Below are positions 6,764-16,072 of a DNA stretch of 17,335 nucleotides, piece after piece; the first letter of the stretch is position 1, and every line of letters starts with the position of its first letter. Source of the stretch: Proteobacteria bacterium UBA1858. Its GTDB lineage: Bacteria; Pseudomonadota; Gammaproteobacteria; UBA4575. Under the pieces are notes generated by a model, which did not search any database, was not told where the DNA came from, and saw only the letters and a program-made list of their open reading frames with translations. Both the position numbers and the translations under genes were made by a program. The stretch lies in the NCBI GenBank assembly GCA_002338385.1, contig DDIE01000007.1, positions 11,394 through 28,728 on the forward strand, written 5' to 3'.

Positions 6764-6934
6764 AGCAGTCGTCTTTATTGTAAAAATAGTGGGGAATCAT
6801 AGGGCTTGCGTAGCACAAGCGAGGTAGCCGAGCGGATATTACTACAGTTAGCGCATGAACTCTAAAGACTTTTGCTGTTCCGCGCTGATAGCACCACTAC
6901 ATTTTACGCTCTGCCCTATATAAACTTAATATTA

Positions 6935-6940
6935 ATTATA
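6935..6940 (-). promoter_or_regulatory. Candidate -10 box upstream of fusA2
   Basis: The minus strand reads TATAAT in an AT-rich stretch in the 198-bp gap between dacB and fusA2. No good -35 is present at 16-18 bp, so this is a weak call. An alternative is TTAAGT, a 17-bp spacer and TAAAAT nearer to fusA2. The rest of the gap holds one short hairpin (GCTTG/CAAGC, near 6804-6820) and nothing else I can identify. Confidence 0.25.
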
Positions 6941-6961
6941 AAAAACAGTAAGTTATATTGA

Positions 6962-8209
6962 TTACGGCGAATTCAGCTGCGAATGTAGATGTTCCGCAAT
7001 TTGCTCCCGGAAACGATACGGCACAGTCTGATTAATGATGACCACAAATGGCAGCCAGTGCGGCTGACGCTGAATATAACCCGCGAAATTACGCACCCCA
7101 TTTAAAGTCCCACTTTTGGCAACGATTCCCGGCGACTGCTGGCCCAGTAGCGATCGATAAGCGCGGAACCGCTGCAAGATATCCATCACTTGCCTGGCAC
7201 TGAGTTTATTTTTTCTGGATAGACCCGCGGCCTCAACCAAATGATACTCCTGCCAGGCAAAATAACGCTGAATGTAATGTGCAAGGACTCGCTGTGACTT
7301 TTGGGCATTTGCCGGTATGCCGTGAACATGTGCGCCTAGGGTGAGAAACAATTGCTGAGCAATAAAATTGTTTGAATATTGCAGCATCGCGGCCACTACT
7401 TTTTCTAGCCGATGGCTGTTGCTAAATACTAACCAAGGCTCGGCAGCATGTGTAGCCACGCATGCCTCACTGCGCGTACTGACGCCTTGTTGATTAAGTT
7501 TAGCCGTCAGCAGTTGGCTGAAATAGACAGCCGCCTGATCAGCGTGGCGCAGACTGATCCTATGTTGACCTGCAGCGAGCCCCTCAGCCAACTGCAGATG
7601 AGTGGCTGTCATTGGAGTGTGATCTTCACCTGAGCGAACTTGCCCATGCTCAATTGTCAGCGCGACTGAATTGAAATTGGCTGCCAACGCCGCGTAGGGC
7701 GCATCATATGGATTGGCGCTGCTGCCACGGCCTTCCAGATCTGCCTGGCGGGCAAAAAAACTGCTGTCGAGGTGCATGCCCCGAATTACGCGAATACCGC
7801 TGGACTTGATCTGTGCCGCCATCCGATCGAGCTCCTCAGAAATCAAAAAAGGATCACCCGAGCCCACTATCTTTAAACATTGATGATCCGGATCAAAATA
7901 AATGTCCGTGCTGAATTGATAATCTTCACCCCAGTGATCCAACACCAACAGGGCGGTCAGCAACTTAACGATAGATGCAGGAATATATAACTGCTCAGCA
8001 CGTTGGCTATAGATGGCTTGATGATTATGATCTAACACCAACAGGGCAGATTGGTCGATATGCTGGAAGGCGCTAAGATCGGGCTGCAGGTGCGTGTCCT
8101 GTGCGTAACTACTGCACGCCAGACTGGTTAACAGGATCAGCCAGCGCTTTAAACAACCTCGGTAGATAGATCGACGCCTGTGTAGGCAACGCGGTATAGT
8201 AAACGACAT
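6962..8209 (-). CDS. dacB: D-Ala-D-Ala carboxypeptidase/endopeptidase, PBP4 type (S13)
   Basis: The protein is a periplasmic class C penicillin-binding protein of peptidase family S13. These enzymes remove the terminal D-Ala from muropeptides or cut peptide cross-links. All three active-site motifs are present in order: S79-I-V-K82, S279-N-N281 and K365-S-G367. A signal peptide is formed by a long basic n-region (residues 1-22) and the hydrophobic LKRWLILLTSLACSSYA, with probable cleavage after Ala36. No earlier or later ATG fits better. At 415 aa it is shorter than E. coli PBP4 (about 477), suggesting a reduced inserted domain between the first two motifs. The usual DGSGLSR segment is EAAGLSR here (326-332). 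It is divergent from mnmH with a gap of only 44 bp. Confidence 0.9.
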   Translation of the reverse strand: MSFTIPRCLHRRRSIYRGCLKRWLILLTSLACSSYAQDTHLQPDLSAFQHIDQSALLVLDHNHQAIYSQRAEQLYIPASIVKLLTALLVLDHWGEDYQFSTDIYFDPDHQCLKIVGSGDPFLISEELDRMAAQIKSSGIRVIRGMHLDSSFFARQADLEGRGSSANPYDAPYAALAANFNSVALTIEHGQVRSGEDHTPMTATHLQLAEGLAAGQHRISLRHADQAAVYFSQLLTAKLNQQGVSTRSEACVATHAAEPWLVFSNSHRLEKVVAAMLQYSNNFIAQQLFLTLGAHVHGIPANAQKSQRVLAHYIQRYFAWQEYHLVEAAGLSRKNKLSARQVMDILQRFRAYRSLLGQQSPGIVAKSGTLNGVRNFAGYIQRQPHWLPFVVIINQTVPYRFREQIAEHLHSQLNSP

Positions 8210-8253
8210 TAAGCAATCATATATAAAATCGAGCTCTTTTTCAGAACGTCTGT
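8210..8253. promoter_or_regulatory. Divergent dacB-mnmH control region
   Basis: Only 44 bp separate the two divergent start codons. The stretch is AT-rich, with a plus-strand TATAAA (8222-8227) and minus-strand TATGAT and TTATAT boxes overlapping it. Promoters for both genes must overlap each other or extend into the opposite gene, and the dacB leader would be very short. No matching -35 boxes were found. Confidence 0.3.
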
Positions 8254-9363
8254 ATGCCCCTAGAACAAAGCCAAGACTATAGCCATATCCTGCTCAACAA
8301 TGCAGCCCTGCTGGATGTCCGTGCGCCCGTTGAGTTCCAGCAAGGGGCTTTTCCAAATAGCACAAATTGTCCGCTCTTAAACGATGATGAGCGCCACCAA
8401 GTCGGACTCTGCTATAAGACTCATGGCCAACAGCAAGCGATCGAATTAGGTCACCAGCTGGTCAGTGGCGCCATCAAACAACAACGTATTGATAATTGGC
8501 TCCAACAGCTGCAACACCAGCCTAATAATTATCTCTATTGCTACCGCGGCGGTCTGCGGTCTGCGATCAGCCAACAATGGTTGCATACCGCAGGGGTTGA
8601 TATTGTTCGAGTGAAAGGTGGCTACAAAGCCATGCGACACTTTCTCAGCCAACAACTGCAACAGGCAGATAGCCGCTTTGACTATATACTTGTTGGCGGT
8701 CTAACGGGGTGTCGCAAGACCACCCTGGTGGCCGAACTTGCACAGGGTATCGATTTAGAGGCGGCGGCTTATCATCGTGGTTCGAGTTTTGGCGCGCATG
8801 CAACGGCGCAAAATAGCCAGATAGATTTTGAACATATCCTCGCGATCGATTTATTACGGGCTGCCAAGGCAAGCTATCCATCTATTGTGTTAGAGGATGA
8901 GGGACGCTTCATCGGCAGTGTCGACATCCCCAAGAATATTTTTGCAAAAATGCGCACATCGCCCCTAGTCGTCATCGAGCGCGACCTGCAGGAACGCGTG
9001 CTACAGTTACTTAAAGAATATGTAATTAATATGCTGGCGGAATATCAAGCAGTATGTGGTGACGAGGAGCGAGCATTTGTACTCTTCTCTCAATATTTGC
9101 TCGCCAGTCTTCAAAGAATATGCAAGCGCTTGGGACAGCGGCGATGGCAACAACTGGATGGCTTTATGCGGGCCGCACTGCAAGCTCATCAAGGCGGCGA
9201 TCTAGCGCCCCATGAAGCCTGGCTAAAACTGTTACTTACCGAGTATTATGATCCCATGTATCGTTCACAATTGGATAAACGCAAGGATACTATTGTTTTC
9301 AGAGGTGACTTACTCAGCTGCAAACAATACATCCAACAACACACTAACATAAACAAGGATTAA
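8254..9363 (+). CDS. mnmH: tRNA 2-selenouridine synthase (MnmH/SelU)
   Basis: MnmH converts 2-thiouridine at the wobble position of Lys, Glu and Gln tRNAs to 2-selenouridine, through a geranylated intermediate, using selenophosphate. The 369-aa protein has the family's two parts: an N-terminal rhodanese domain (about 1-130) with DVRAPVEFQQGA (21-32), the catalytic Cys96 in CYRGGLRS and VKGGYKAMR; and a C-terminal ATPase-like domain with HRGSSFG (174-180), LEDEGRFIG and LLTEYYDPMYRSQLDKR. The order and length match E. coli YbbB (364 aa). An oddity is the P-loop: E. coli has GGCTGSGKT, here it is GGLTGCRKT (148-156), with Arg154 in place of the last Gly. ytoQ follows after 3 bp. Function would also require SelD, which is not in the window. 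Confidence 0.92.
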   Translation: MPLEQSQDYSHILLNNAALLDVRAPVEFQQGAFPNSTNCPLLNDDERHQVGLCYKTHGQQQAIELGHQLVSGAIKQQRIDNWLQQLQHQPNNYLYCYRGGLRSAISQQWLHTAGVDIVRVKGGYKAMRHFLSQQLQQADSRFDYILVGGLTGCRKTTLVAELAQGIDLEAAAYHRGSSFGAHATAQNSQIDFEHILAIDLLRAAKASYPSIVLEDEGRFIGSVDIPKNIFAKMRTSPLVVIERDLQERVLQLLKEYVINMLAEYQAVCGDEERAFVLFSQYLLASLQRICKRLGQRRWQQLDGFMRAALQAHQGGDLAPHEAWLKLLLTEYYDPMYRSQLDKRKDTIVFRGDLLSCKQYIQQHTNINKD

Positions 9364-9366
9364 ACA

Positions 9367-9810
9367 ATGGAATGGACCATCTATTTATCCGGAGAAATTC
9401 ATACGGATTGGCGCGAACAAATTAAACAACAAAGTGAGGCGCTAGGCTTACCCATCAACTTTACGTCTGCGGTCACTGATCATGCTGCCAGCGATGCTGC
9501 AGGTGATATGCTTAGTCCGCAAAGTGAAAGTTTTTGGCGGGATCATAAATCGTCAAAAGTCAATGCGATTAGAACCAAGAATTTAATCGAGATGTGTGAT
9601 ATTGCGGTGATCCGTTTTGGCGATAAGTATAAGCAGTGGAATGCTGCTTTTGATGCCGGCAATTGTGCTGCCTTAGGTAAACCCTACATCACCCTGCATG
9701 ATGAGAGTATTATTCACCCCCTGAAAGAAGTCGATGCTGCGGCCATGGCGTGGGCCCAGTCGCCAGAAGAAGTTGTAGCAATTTTGCGCTACACCACTCA
9801 AGCGGACTAG
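9367..9810 (+). CDS. ytoQ: YtoQ family protein
   Basis: This 147-aa protein matches Bacillus subtilis YtoQ over its whole length. Shared landmarks are the start YLSGEIHTDWRE (6-17), the acidic D79 strand CDIAVIRFG, KYKQWNAAFDAG (88-98 region), ALGKP (102-106) and HPLKE (117-121). The fold is expected to resemble the nucleoside 2-deoxyribosyltransferase/TIR-like Rossmann group, but the biochemical role is unknown. No signal peptide or membrane segment is present. The start is set by AAGGA (ending 8 nt before the ATG), which lies in the last codons of mnmH, and only 3 bp separate the genes. So ytoQ is cotranscribed with mnmH and may be tied to tRNA or selenium metabolism; that is inference from position alone. 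Confidence 0.88.
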   Translation: MEWTIYLSGEIHTDWREQIKQQSEALGLPINFTSAVTDHAASDAAGDMLSPQSESFWRDHKSSKVNAIRTKNLIEMCDIAVIRFGDKYKQWNAAFDAGNCAALGKPYITLHDESIIHPLKEVDAAAMAWAQSPEEVVAILRYTTQAD

Positions 9811-9811
9811 T

Positions 9812-9846
9812 CCTATTATCCCGGCCTGATTGGGCTAGGCGATAGG
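9812..9846. terminator. Possible hairpin between convergent ytoQ and gltD
   Basis: Directly after the ytoQ stop, CCTAT (9812-9816) can pair with ATAGG (9842-9846) and, inside, GCCT (9824-9827) with AGGC (9837-9840). No T-run follows on either strand, so it is at most a weak or Rho-assisted end for the two convergent units. The rest of the 111-bp gap shows nothing I can name. Confidence 0.3.
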
Positions 9847-9921
9847 GCTTAGCTATTTAGTCAAAATTCAAAACGCTCTGTTCGTGAGGGTCACTGACAA
9901 CATGAGCGCTTGGTGAGGCCG

Positions 9922-11376
9922 TTATGAATTTGGCGTAACAGGCGCCGGTAGCTCACTGCTACCCATTAAGTATTGGTCGACTGCTCTGGCGACTGAACGA
10001 CCCTCTGCGATTGCCCATACAATGAGACTCTGACCACGTTGCATATCACCGGCAGTGAATACTCCATCCACCGATGTCATCCAGTTAGCATCAGCAACTA
10101 CATTACCACGCGCATCTAAATCTACGCCAAATTGCTCAAGCATGCCCGGCTTTTGAGGGCCCACAAAGCCCATGGCCAGGAGCACCAAGTCGCATGGCAG
10201 TTCCTGCTCTGAACCAGCAACCTCTACCATCTGCATACGGCCATCAAGCTGCTTCATTTCGACATTAACAAGCTGTAAAGCTTTAATGTGCCCATGACCA
10301 TCATCAACGAATTTCTTGGTTGATACTGAATACACCCGATCAACCCCCTCCTCATGTGCTGAGGCTGTTCGGTAAACACGTGGCCATTGTGGCCAAGGGT
10401 TATTTTCCGCCCGCATCTCTGGGGGTTTAGGCATGATTTCGAGTTGGTGCACAGTTTTAGCTTGTTGTCTGTTGGCTGTGCCCAAACAATCTGCCCCGGT
10501 ATCGCCACCACCGATAATCACCACATGCTTGCCTTTGGCATCAATAAAATCAGCTACTTTTTGATCGCCCTCGCACAAGTGATTTTGCATCGGCAGATAG
10601 TCCATCGCCTGATGCACGCCCTTTAACTCACGCCCCTCAACTGGTAAGTCGCGTGGATCACATGCCCCACCAGTCAGAATCACAGCATCATATTGTTGGC
10701 GCAGTTCATCCACATCAACATTAACACCTACGTGAGCATTAACAACAAACTCAACGCCCTCCGCTTGCATTTGCTGCATGCGGCGATCTAACACGCGTTT
10801 CTCCATTTTGAACTCAGGTATACCGTAACGCAGCAATCCACCGATGCGGTCATCACGTTCGAGCAGGGTTACTGCGTGCCCAGCGCGTGCCAGTTGTTGG
10901 GCGGCCGCCATACCTGCCGGTCCCGAACCTACAATGGCTATTTTCTTAGAGGTTTTCTGCGCTGCAATTTGCGGTTGTATCCAACCCTCTTGCCACGCTT
11001 TCTCGATAATGGATAACTCCACTGCTTTGATATTGACAGGATTATCATTAATACCCAGCACACACGCGCCTTCACATGGGGCAGGACACAATGTGCCGGT
11101 GAACTCAGGAAAGTTGTTGGTCGCGTGCAACCGTTCGATGGCATCTTGCCACTGTTCGCGATAGACGAGATCATTCCAGTCAGGAATCATATTGCCGAGT
11201 GGACAGCCTTGATGACAAAAAGGAATACCACAATCCATACAGCGTGAAGCCTGAGACTTAAGCGGCTCTGCCTGCCACGGCAACATCACTTGACTAAAAT
11301 CTTTAAGCCGCTCTGCAACCGGACGATAGGGCTGCTTAGCGCGCGCGTGATCCATGAATCCTGTTACCTTACCCAT
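9922..11376 (-). CDS. gltD: Glutamate synthase (NADPH) small subunit
   Basis: GltD takes electrons from NADPH via FAD and passes them to GltB, which makes glutamate from glutamine and 2-oxoglutarate. The 484-aa protein has the N-terminal cysteine clusters C46-x2-C49-x4-C54-x3-C58 and C97-x3-C101-x3-C105 for 4Fe-4S centres. The FAD-binding loop IVGSGPAGMAAAQQLARAGH is at 148-167. The NADPH-binding loop IIGGGDTGADCLG is at 287-299. The C-terminal FAD segment GVFTAGDMQRGQSLIVWAI lies near residues 440-460. Length is normal for the family. Its start ATGGGTAA overlaps the gltB stop by 8 nt, so the two subunits are translationally coupled, with large subunit first as in E. coli. Confidence 0.95.
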   Translation of the reverse strand: MGKVTGFMDHARAKQPYRPVAERLKDFSQVMLPWQAEPLKSQASRCMDCGIPFCHQGCPLGNMIPDWNDLVYREQWQDAIERLHATNNFPEFTGTLCPAPCEGACVLGINDNPVNIKAVELSIIEKAWQEGWIQPQIAAQKTSKKIAIVGSGPAGMAAAQQLARAGHAVTLLERDDRIGGLLRYGIPEFKMEKRVLDRRMQQMQAEGVEFVVNAHVGVNVDVDELRQQYDAVILTGGACDPRDLPVEGRELKGVHQAMDYLPMQNHLCEGDQKVADFIDAKGKHVVIIGGGDTGADCLGTANRQQAKTVHQLEIMPKPPEMRAENNPWPQWPRVYRTASAHEEGVDRVYSVSTKKFVDDGHGHIKALQLVNVEMKQLDGRMQMVEVAGSEQELPCDLVLLAMGFVGPQKPGMLEQFGVDLDARGNVVADANWMTSVDGVFTAGDMQRGQSLIVWAIAEGRSVARAVDQYLMGSSELPAPVTPNS

Positions 11377-14300
11377 GAGCGGCCTCCATGACTGCTTCGT
11401 CTATTGATGTACCCTCTGCCTGGGCGCGTTTGATTGCTGCTAGCACGCGCTTATAGTCCTTGGGCATGACTTTAATGAACTTAGACTGATACTGGTCCCA
11501 GTGCTGAAGTATCTGCTCTGCCACAGTACTGCCGGTGTGTTCGACATGTTGGCTAAGCATTGCTTGCACCGCCTGAATGTCTTCGTCTTCAATTAAGTCT
11601 TCCAGATAGACCATATCCTGATTACAGTTGATTTCAAACTGCTCACGATCTTCCAGGACATAGGCCACACCACCCGACATGCCAGCAGCAAAATTACGTC
11701 CAGTAGCGCCGATCACGACAATCCTGCCACCTGTCATGTACTCACAACAATGATCACCAACGCCTTCAACGACCGCATCAACACCGCTGTTGCGCACAGC
11801 AAAACGCTCACCCGCTATACCTCGCACGTAGGCTTCTCCCTCAGTCGCACCGTAGAAACACACATTACCAACGATAATATTTTGCTCAGGCACAAAACTT
11901 GATTTTTTCGAGGGATAAACAATGAGCTTAGCGCCGGACAATCCCTTACCCAGATAATCGTTCGCGTCGCCTTCCAGTGTCATAGTCACGCCTTTGGGCA
12001 CAAAAGCACCGAAACTCATGCCTGCTGAGCCGCTGAAATGTGCCTTGATGGTATCGTCGGGCAAGCCGGCACCACCATGCTGCTTGGTCAGATGATAGCC
12101 CAGAATTGTACCCACACTGCGGTTAGTATTATGGATGTTAAAGGTCGCCTCAACCGGTATTTTAGTATCGATAGCCGCTTGGCAGGCCGGTACAATTTCA
12201 GTGACGTCGAGCGACAATTCCAAACCATGGTCCTGAGCATTAACACAATATAATTCAGTGCCGGCATGAGGCACGGGTTTGTGCAGAATTGCTGAGAAGT
12301 CCAGTCCCTTAGCCTTCCAATGATCGATGGCTTTATTGGTTTTAATGCGATCCACCTGACCGATCATTTCATCAATAGTGCGGAAACCTAATTGGGCCAT
12401 GTACTCACGGACTTCATCGGCAATGAATTTAAAGAAGTTTTCCACAAATTCTGGCTGGCCTGCGAATTTTTTACGCAGTTCCGGGTTTTGCGTGGCGACG
12501 CCCACCGGGCAGGTATTGAGATGACAAACACGCATCATGACACAACCCATGACTATCAGCGGTGCTGTAGAAAAACCATATTCTTCAGCGCCTAAAAGTG
12601 CGGCGATAATAACATCACGGCCGGTTTTCATTTGCCCATCTGTTTGCACTACAATCCGGTCCCGCAGTCCGTTTTGAACCAGTACTTGTTGAGTTTCGGC
12701 AACTCCTAATTCCCACGGTAAACCTGCATGCTTAAGTGAATTCATCGGCGATGCTCCGGTACCGCCATCATAGCCCGAGATCAGCACCACATCAGAATGT
12801 GCTTTAGCGACACCTGCTGCGATGGTGCCTACCCCGACTTCAGCAACCAGCTTGACGTGGATGCGTGCCTCCGGATTAGCATTCTTGAGATCGTGAATCA
12901 GCTGCGCCATGTCTTCAATGGAATAAATGTCGTGGTGAGGAGGCGGCGAGATCAGACCTACACCAGCCGTTGAGTGACGCACTTTGGCTACCCACGGATA
13001 TACTTTTGAACCGGGCAGTTGACCACCCTCACCTGGCTTGGCACCTTGCGCCATTTTAATCTGAATATCGTCCGCATTGACTAGGTACTCACTGGTGACG
13101 CCGAAGCGGCCTGAGGCCACTTGTTTGATTGCACTGCGGCGAGAATCCCCATTTTCATCCGGCGTGAAACGATCCGGGTCCTCACCCCCTTCACCGGTAT
13201 TGGAGCGGCCGCCGATTCTATTCATAGCGACGGCCAGCGTTTCGTGTGCCTCAGAACTAATCGACCCATACGACATGGCGCCAGTCGAGAAGCGCTGCAT
13301 GATATTCTCAATCGGCTCAACTTCATCTAAAGCAATAGCTTGGCGAGAAAAATCTAGATCGAACAGACCACGCAAGGTGGCGAGATGCTCGTTCTGTTGA
13401 TCCACTTTGCTCGTGTATTCTTTAAAAATTTCATACTGACCAGATTTAGTGGCATGTTGCAATTTGAATACCGTGTCAGGATTGAATAAATGATATTCAC
13501 CATCGCGTCGCCACTGGTATTCACCGCCCCATTCGAGATCAGCTCTTTTGATGGCGCGCGTCGGGAAAGCTCGCTCATGCCGCACGGCGACTTCCGCAGC
13601 AACTTCTTCCAAGCCTATGCCACCAATGCGTGATGCCGTCCATGTGAAGTATTGATTAACAAAGTCTTTGTTAAGTCCGATGGCTTCAAATACCTGCGCA
13701 CCACGATAGGATTGAACTGAGGAGATACCCATTTTCGACATGATCTTGATCAACGACTTATTGACTGACTTGATGAAGTTAGCCACCGCTTTTGCGTGCG
13801 CCATTTCAGGCACATGGCCTTTGCCGATAAGATCACTGAGTGATTCAAAAGCGAGGTATGGATTGACCGCCCCGATACCGTAGCCGATTAAAACCGCAAA
13901 ATGGTGAACTTCCCTGGGCTCGCCCGATTCCAAAATCAGACCAGCCATAGTGCGCGTCCCATTGCGAATCAAATGATGATGCACGCCGGCAGTTGCTAAC
14001 AGCGCGGGTATGGCAGCCTGGCTTGCATCTACCCCGCGGTCGGACAAGATAATATTGGTATGGCCGGCGGCAATCGCCTGGTCGACATCAGCACAGACAT
14101 TTTTTAGTGCCTGATCCAAACCTTGCCCCCCCGCAGCCACTGGATAGAGAATCGAGACTGTCGCCGTTTTAAAGTCAGGCAGGTCGACATCGCGAATGCG
14201 TGCCAGTTCTTCATTAGTGAGTACGGGTGAATTAATTTTTATCTGGCGACAACTTGCTGGGGTCGCTTGCAGTAAGTTCTTTTCTGCGCCAATGGTAGTC

Positions 14301-15931
14301 GCCACCTGGGTGACTAACTCTTCACGAATACCATCCAGTGGTGGGTTAGTCACTTGCGCGAATAACTGCTTGAAGTAGTCATACAGCAACCTGGATCGGT
14401 TTGATAACACAGCCAGCGCAGTATCGGTACCCATCGAACCCAATGGCTCTATTCCTTTGGCGGCACATGGCGCCATCAACACATTCAAATCTTCATGCGT
14501 ATAGCCAAAAGCCTGCTGACGCTGCAGGAGTGTATCTAGATCAACCGCATGCACATGGTGCGACTCCGGTAACTGATCAATAGAAGTGAGATTTTCCTGC
14601 AACCAGTCAGCATATGGATACTGTTGAGCAAACTCCGCTTTGAGCTCTTCATCTTCTATGATGCGACCTTGTTTGGTGTCGATCATGAAGATTCGTCCCG
14701 GGTGGAGACGATCTTTCAGCACGATATCTTCTGGCGGTATATCTAACACACCCACTTCTGATGCCATCACCACCATGTCATCTTTGGTCACATAGTAGCG
14801 TGATGGTCTCAGGCCATTTCTATCGAGTACCGCGCCGATGACATCACCGTCGGTAAATGCGACTGAAGCCGGGCCATCCCAAGGCTCCATCAAACTGGCA
14901 TGATATTCATAAAAGGCTTTGCGCTCTGGAGACATGGTTTCATGGCCGCTCCAGGCCTCTGGAATCATCATCAAAATGGCATGCGCTAGCGGCCGCCCAC
15001 TCATATGCAGAAATTCCATTACGTTGTCGAATGTGGCTGAGTCACTGCCCCCTTCAATACAGATTGGAAACAGTTTATTCAGATCATCACCGAATAATTC
15101 TGACTGACATAACGCTTCACGTGCTCGCATCCAGTTTGCATTACCGCGCACGGTATTAATTTCTCCGTTGTGCGCCACATAGCGAAATGGGTGAGCCAGT
15201 TTCCAGGCTGGAAATGTATTGGTCGAAAATCGCTGATGCACCAACGCCAGCGCGGACTCAAAATCAGGCGCCAATATGTCGGGGTACATTAACTCCAGCT
15301 GAGTGACAGTCAGCATCCCTTTGTAGATGAACGTCTTGGAGGATAGAGAAGGGATGTAGAAACGATCTTTCTGACTGAGCTCTGAGCTCCAGATACTATT
15401 TTCAGCGAGCTTACGAATAACGTATAACTTGCGCTCAAAAGCAGCGACATCCGCCAGATCGGGGTTACGTCCGATAAAAATTTGTCTAAAAGTAGGTTCA
15501 CCCAGAACCGCCGTCGGTCCAAGACTGCTGTCGTCAGTTGGCACATCGCGCCAACCCAGAACCGTCTGCCCCTCGCTGACAACAATGTCCTCAATCATCG
15601 TCTGACAGCGTTGTGACTCAGACTCATCATTAGGCAGGAATACCAGCGCCGCACCGTAATGACCATAGTCAGGTAACTCAATATTCGACTGTTGGCACAC
15701 GCGGCTAAAGAATTTATGTGGCATCTGCACCAACATCCCGACACCATCACCGGTATTTTCCTCGCAGCCACACGCACCTCGGTGGACTAACTTTTTGAGT
15801 ATAGTCAGACCGTCTTCGATAGTTTGATGAGATTTGCGTCCTTTTATATTGGCTACAAAACCAACCCCGCAAGAGTCATGCTCATAATCGGGATCATAAA
15901 GGCCTTGGGCTGGGGGATATGTATTCTGCAT
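11369..15931 (-). CDS. gltB: Glutamate synthase (NADPH) large subunit
   Basis: GltB is the catalytic subunit of GOGAT, the main ammonia-assimilation route with glutamine synthetase. The 1520-aa protein is complete. A 20-residue propeptide precedes Cys21 (HDSCGVGF), the N-terminal nucleophile of the class II glutaminase domain. RFSTNTFPAWKLAHPFRYVAHNG (given here only as the block near residues 230-255) belongs to that domain. The FMN-binding synthase domain covers about 850-1250, with TGEGGEDPDRF near 915. The 3Fe-4S cluster is bound by C1130, C1136 and C1141 in CVMMRVCHLNTCPVG. The C-terminal GXGXG beta-helix domain (about 1270-1500) has repeated glycine motifs such as GRIVVIGATGRNFAAGMSGG. 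It overlaps gltD by 8 nt. There is no clear ribosome-binding site, but the start matches family length. Confidence 0.95.
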   Translation of the reverse strand: MQNTYPPAQGLYDPDYEHDSCGVGFVANIKGRKSHQTIEDGLTILKKLVHRGACGCEENTGDGVGMLVQMPHKFFSRVCQQSNIELPDYGHYGAALVFLPNDESESQRCQTMIEDIVVSEGQTVLGWRDVPTDDSSLGPTAVLGEPTFRQIFIGRNPDLADVAAFERKLYVIRKLAENSIWSSELSQKDRFYIPSLSSKTFIYKGMLTVTQLELMYPDILAPDFESALALVHQRFSTNTFPAWKLAHPFRYVAHNGEINTVRGNANWMRAREALCQSELFGDDLNKLFPICIEGGSDSATFDNVMEFLHMSGRPLAHAILMMIPEAWSGHETMSPERKAFYEYHASLMEPWDGPASVAFTDGDVIGAVLDRNGLRPSRYYVTKDDMVVMASEVGVLDIPPEDIVLKDRLHPGRIFMIDTKQGRIIEDEELKAEFAQQYPYADWLQENLTSIDQLPESHHVHAVDLDTLLQRQQAFGYTHEDLNVLMAPCAAKGIEPLGSMGTDTALAVLSNRSRLLYDYFKQLFAQVTNPPLDGIREELVTQVATTIGAEKNLLQATPASCRQIKINSPVLTNEELARIRDVDLPDFKTATVSILYPVAAGGQGLDQALKNVCADVDQAIAAGHTNIILSDRGVDASQAAIPALLATAGVHHHLIRNGTRTMAGLILESGEPREVHHFAVLIGYGIGAVNPYLAFESLSDLIGKGHVPEMAHAKAVANFIKSVNKSLIKIMSKMGISSVQSYRGAQVFEAIGLNKDFVNQYFTWTASRIGGIGLEEVAAEVAVRHERAFPTRAIKRADLEWGGEYQWRRDGEYHLFNPDTVFKLQHATKSGQYEIFKEYTSKVDQQNEHLATLRGLFDLDFSRQAIALDEVEPIENIMQRFSTGAMSYGSISSEAHETLAVAMNRIGGRSNTGEGGEDPDRFTPDENGDSRRSAIKQVASGRFGVTSEYLVNADDIQIKMAQGAKPGEGGQLPGSKVYPWVAKVRHSTAGVGLISPPPHHDIYSIEDMAQLIHDLKNANPEARIHVKLVAEVGVGTIAAGVAKAHSDVVLISGYDGGTGASPMNSLKHAGLPWELGVAETQQVLVQNGLRDRIVVQTDGQMKTGRDVIIAALLGAEEYGFSTAPLIVMGCVMMRVCHLNTCPVGVATQNPELRKKFAGQPEFVENFFKFIADEVREYMAQLGFRTIDEMIGQVDRIKTNKAIDHWKAKGLDFSAILHKPVPHAGTELYCVNAQDHGLELSLDVTEIVPACQAAIDTKIPVEATFNIHNTNRSVGTILGYHLTKQHGGAGLPDDTIKAHFSGSAGMSFGAFVPKGVTMTLEGDANDYLGKGLSGAKLIVYPSKKSSFVPEQNIIVGNVCFYGATEGEAYVRGIAGERFAVRNSGVDAVVEGVGDHCCEYMTGGRIVVIGATGRNFAAGMSGGVAYVLEDREQFEINCNQDMVYLEDLIEDEDIQAVQAMLSQHVEHTGSTVAEQILQHWDQYQSKFIKVMPKDYKRVLAAIKRAQAEGTSIDEAVMEAAHG

Positions 15932-16072
15932 AGAGCTATCGCGTAGTTAGTTAAAGTTGAGTCCGTTCTGCTTATTTGCCACACTAAAAATGATTCCAGA
16001 AAGCAATCAAATTCCTTTAAAAAATCACAACTTAGGATTAGTTATCTGTATCTGTATGGGCGTGAAATTATA
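15932..16072 (-). promoter_or_regulatory. gltB upstream region with symmetric -10-like element
   Basis: This gap should hold the gltB promoter. ATTATAAT at 16067-16074 is self-complementary and gives a TATAAT box on both strands; on the minus strand it would make a gltB leader of roughly 130 nt. A nearer minus-strand option is TTGATT, a 16-bp spacer and TTTAGT around 15988-16015. Neither is strong. I see no sigma-54 -24/-12 element, and no clear binding site for a named regulator. Confidence 0.25.

Noticed and set aside
6815..6900. tRNA-like stretch containing GGTAGCCGAGCGG
   Set aside because: It resembles the 5' half of a Ser/Leu tRNA, but there is no T-arm (GGTTCRANTCC), no matching acceptor stem and no CCA end.
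12038..15159. Several plus-strand open frames of 60-107 aa inside gltB
   Set aside because: They are antisense shadows of a well-conserved 1520-aa gene, and none has a recognisable domain or a start signal.
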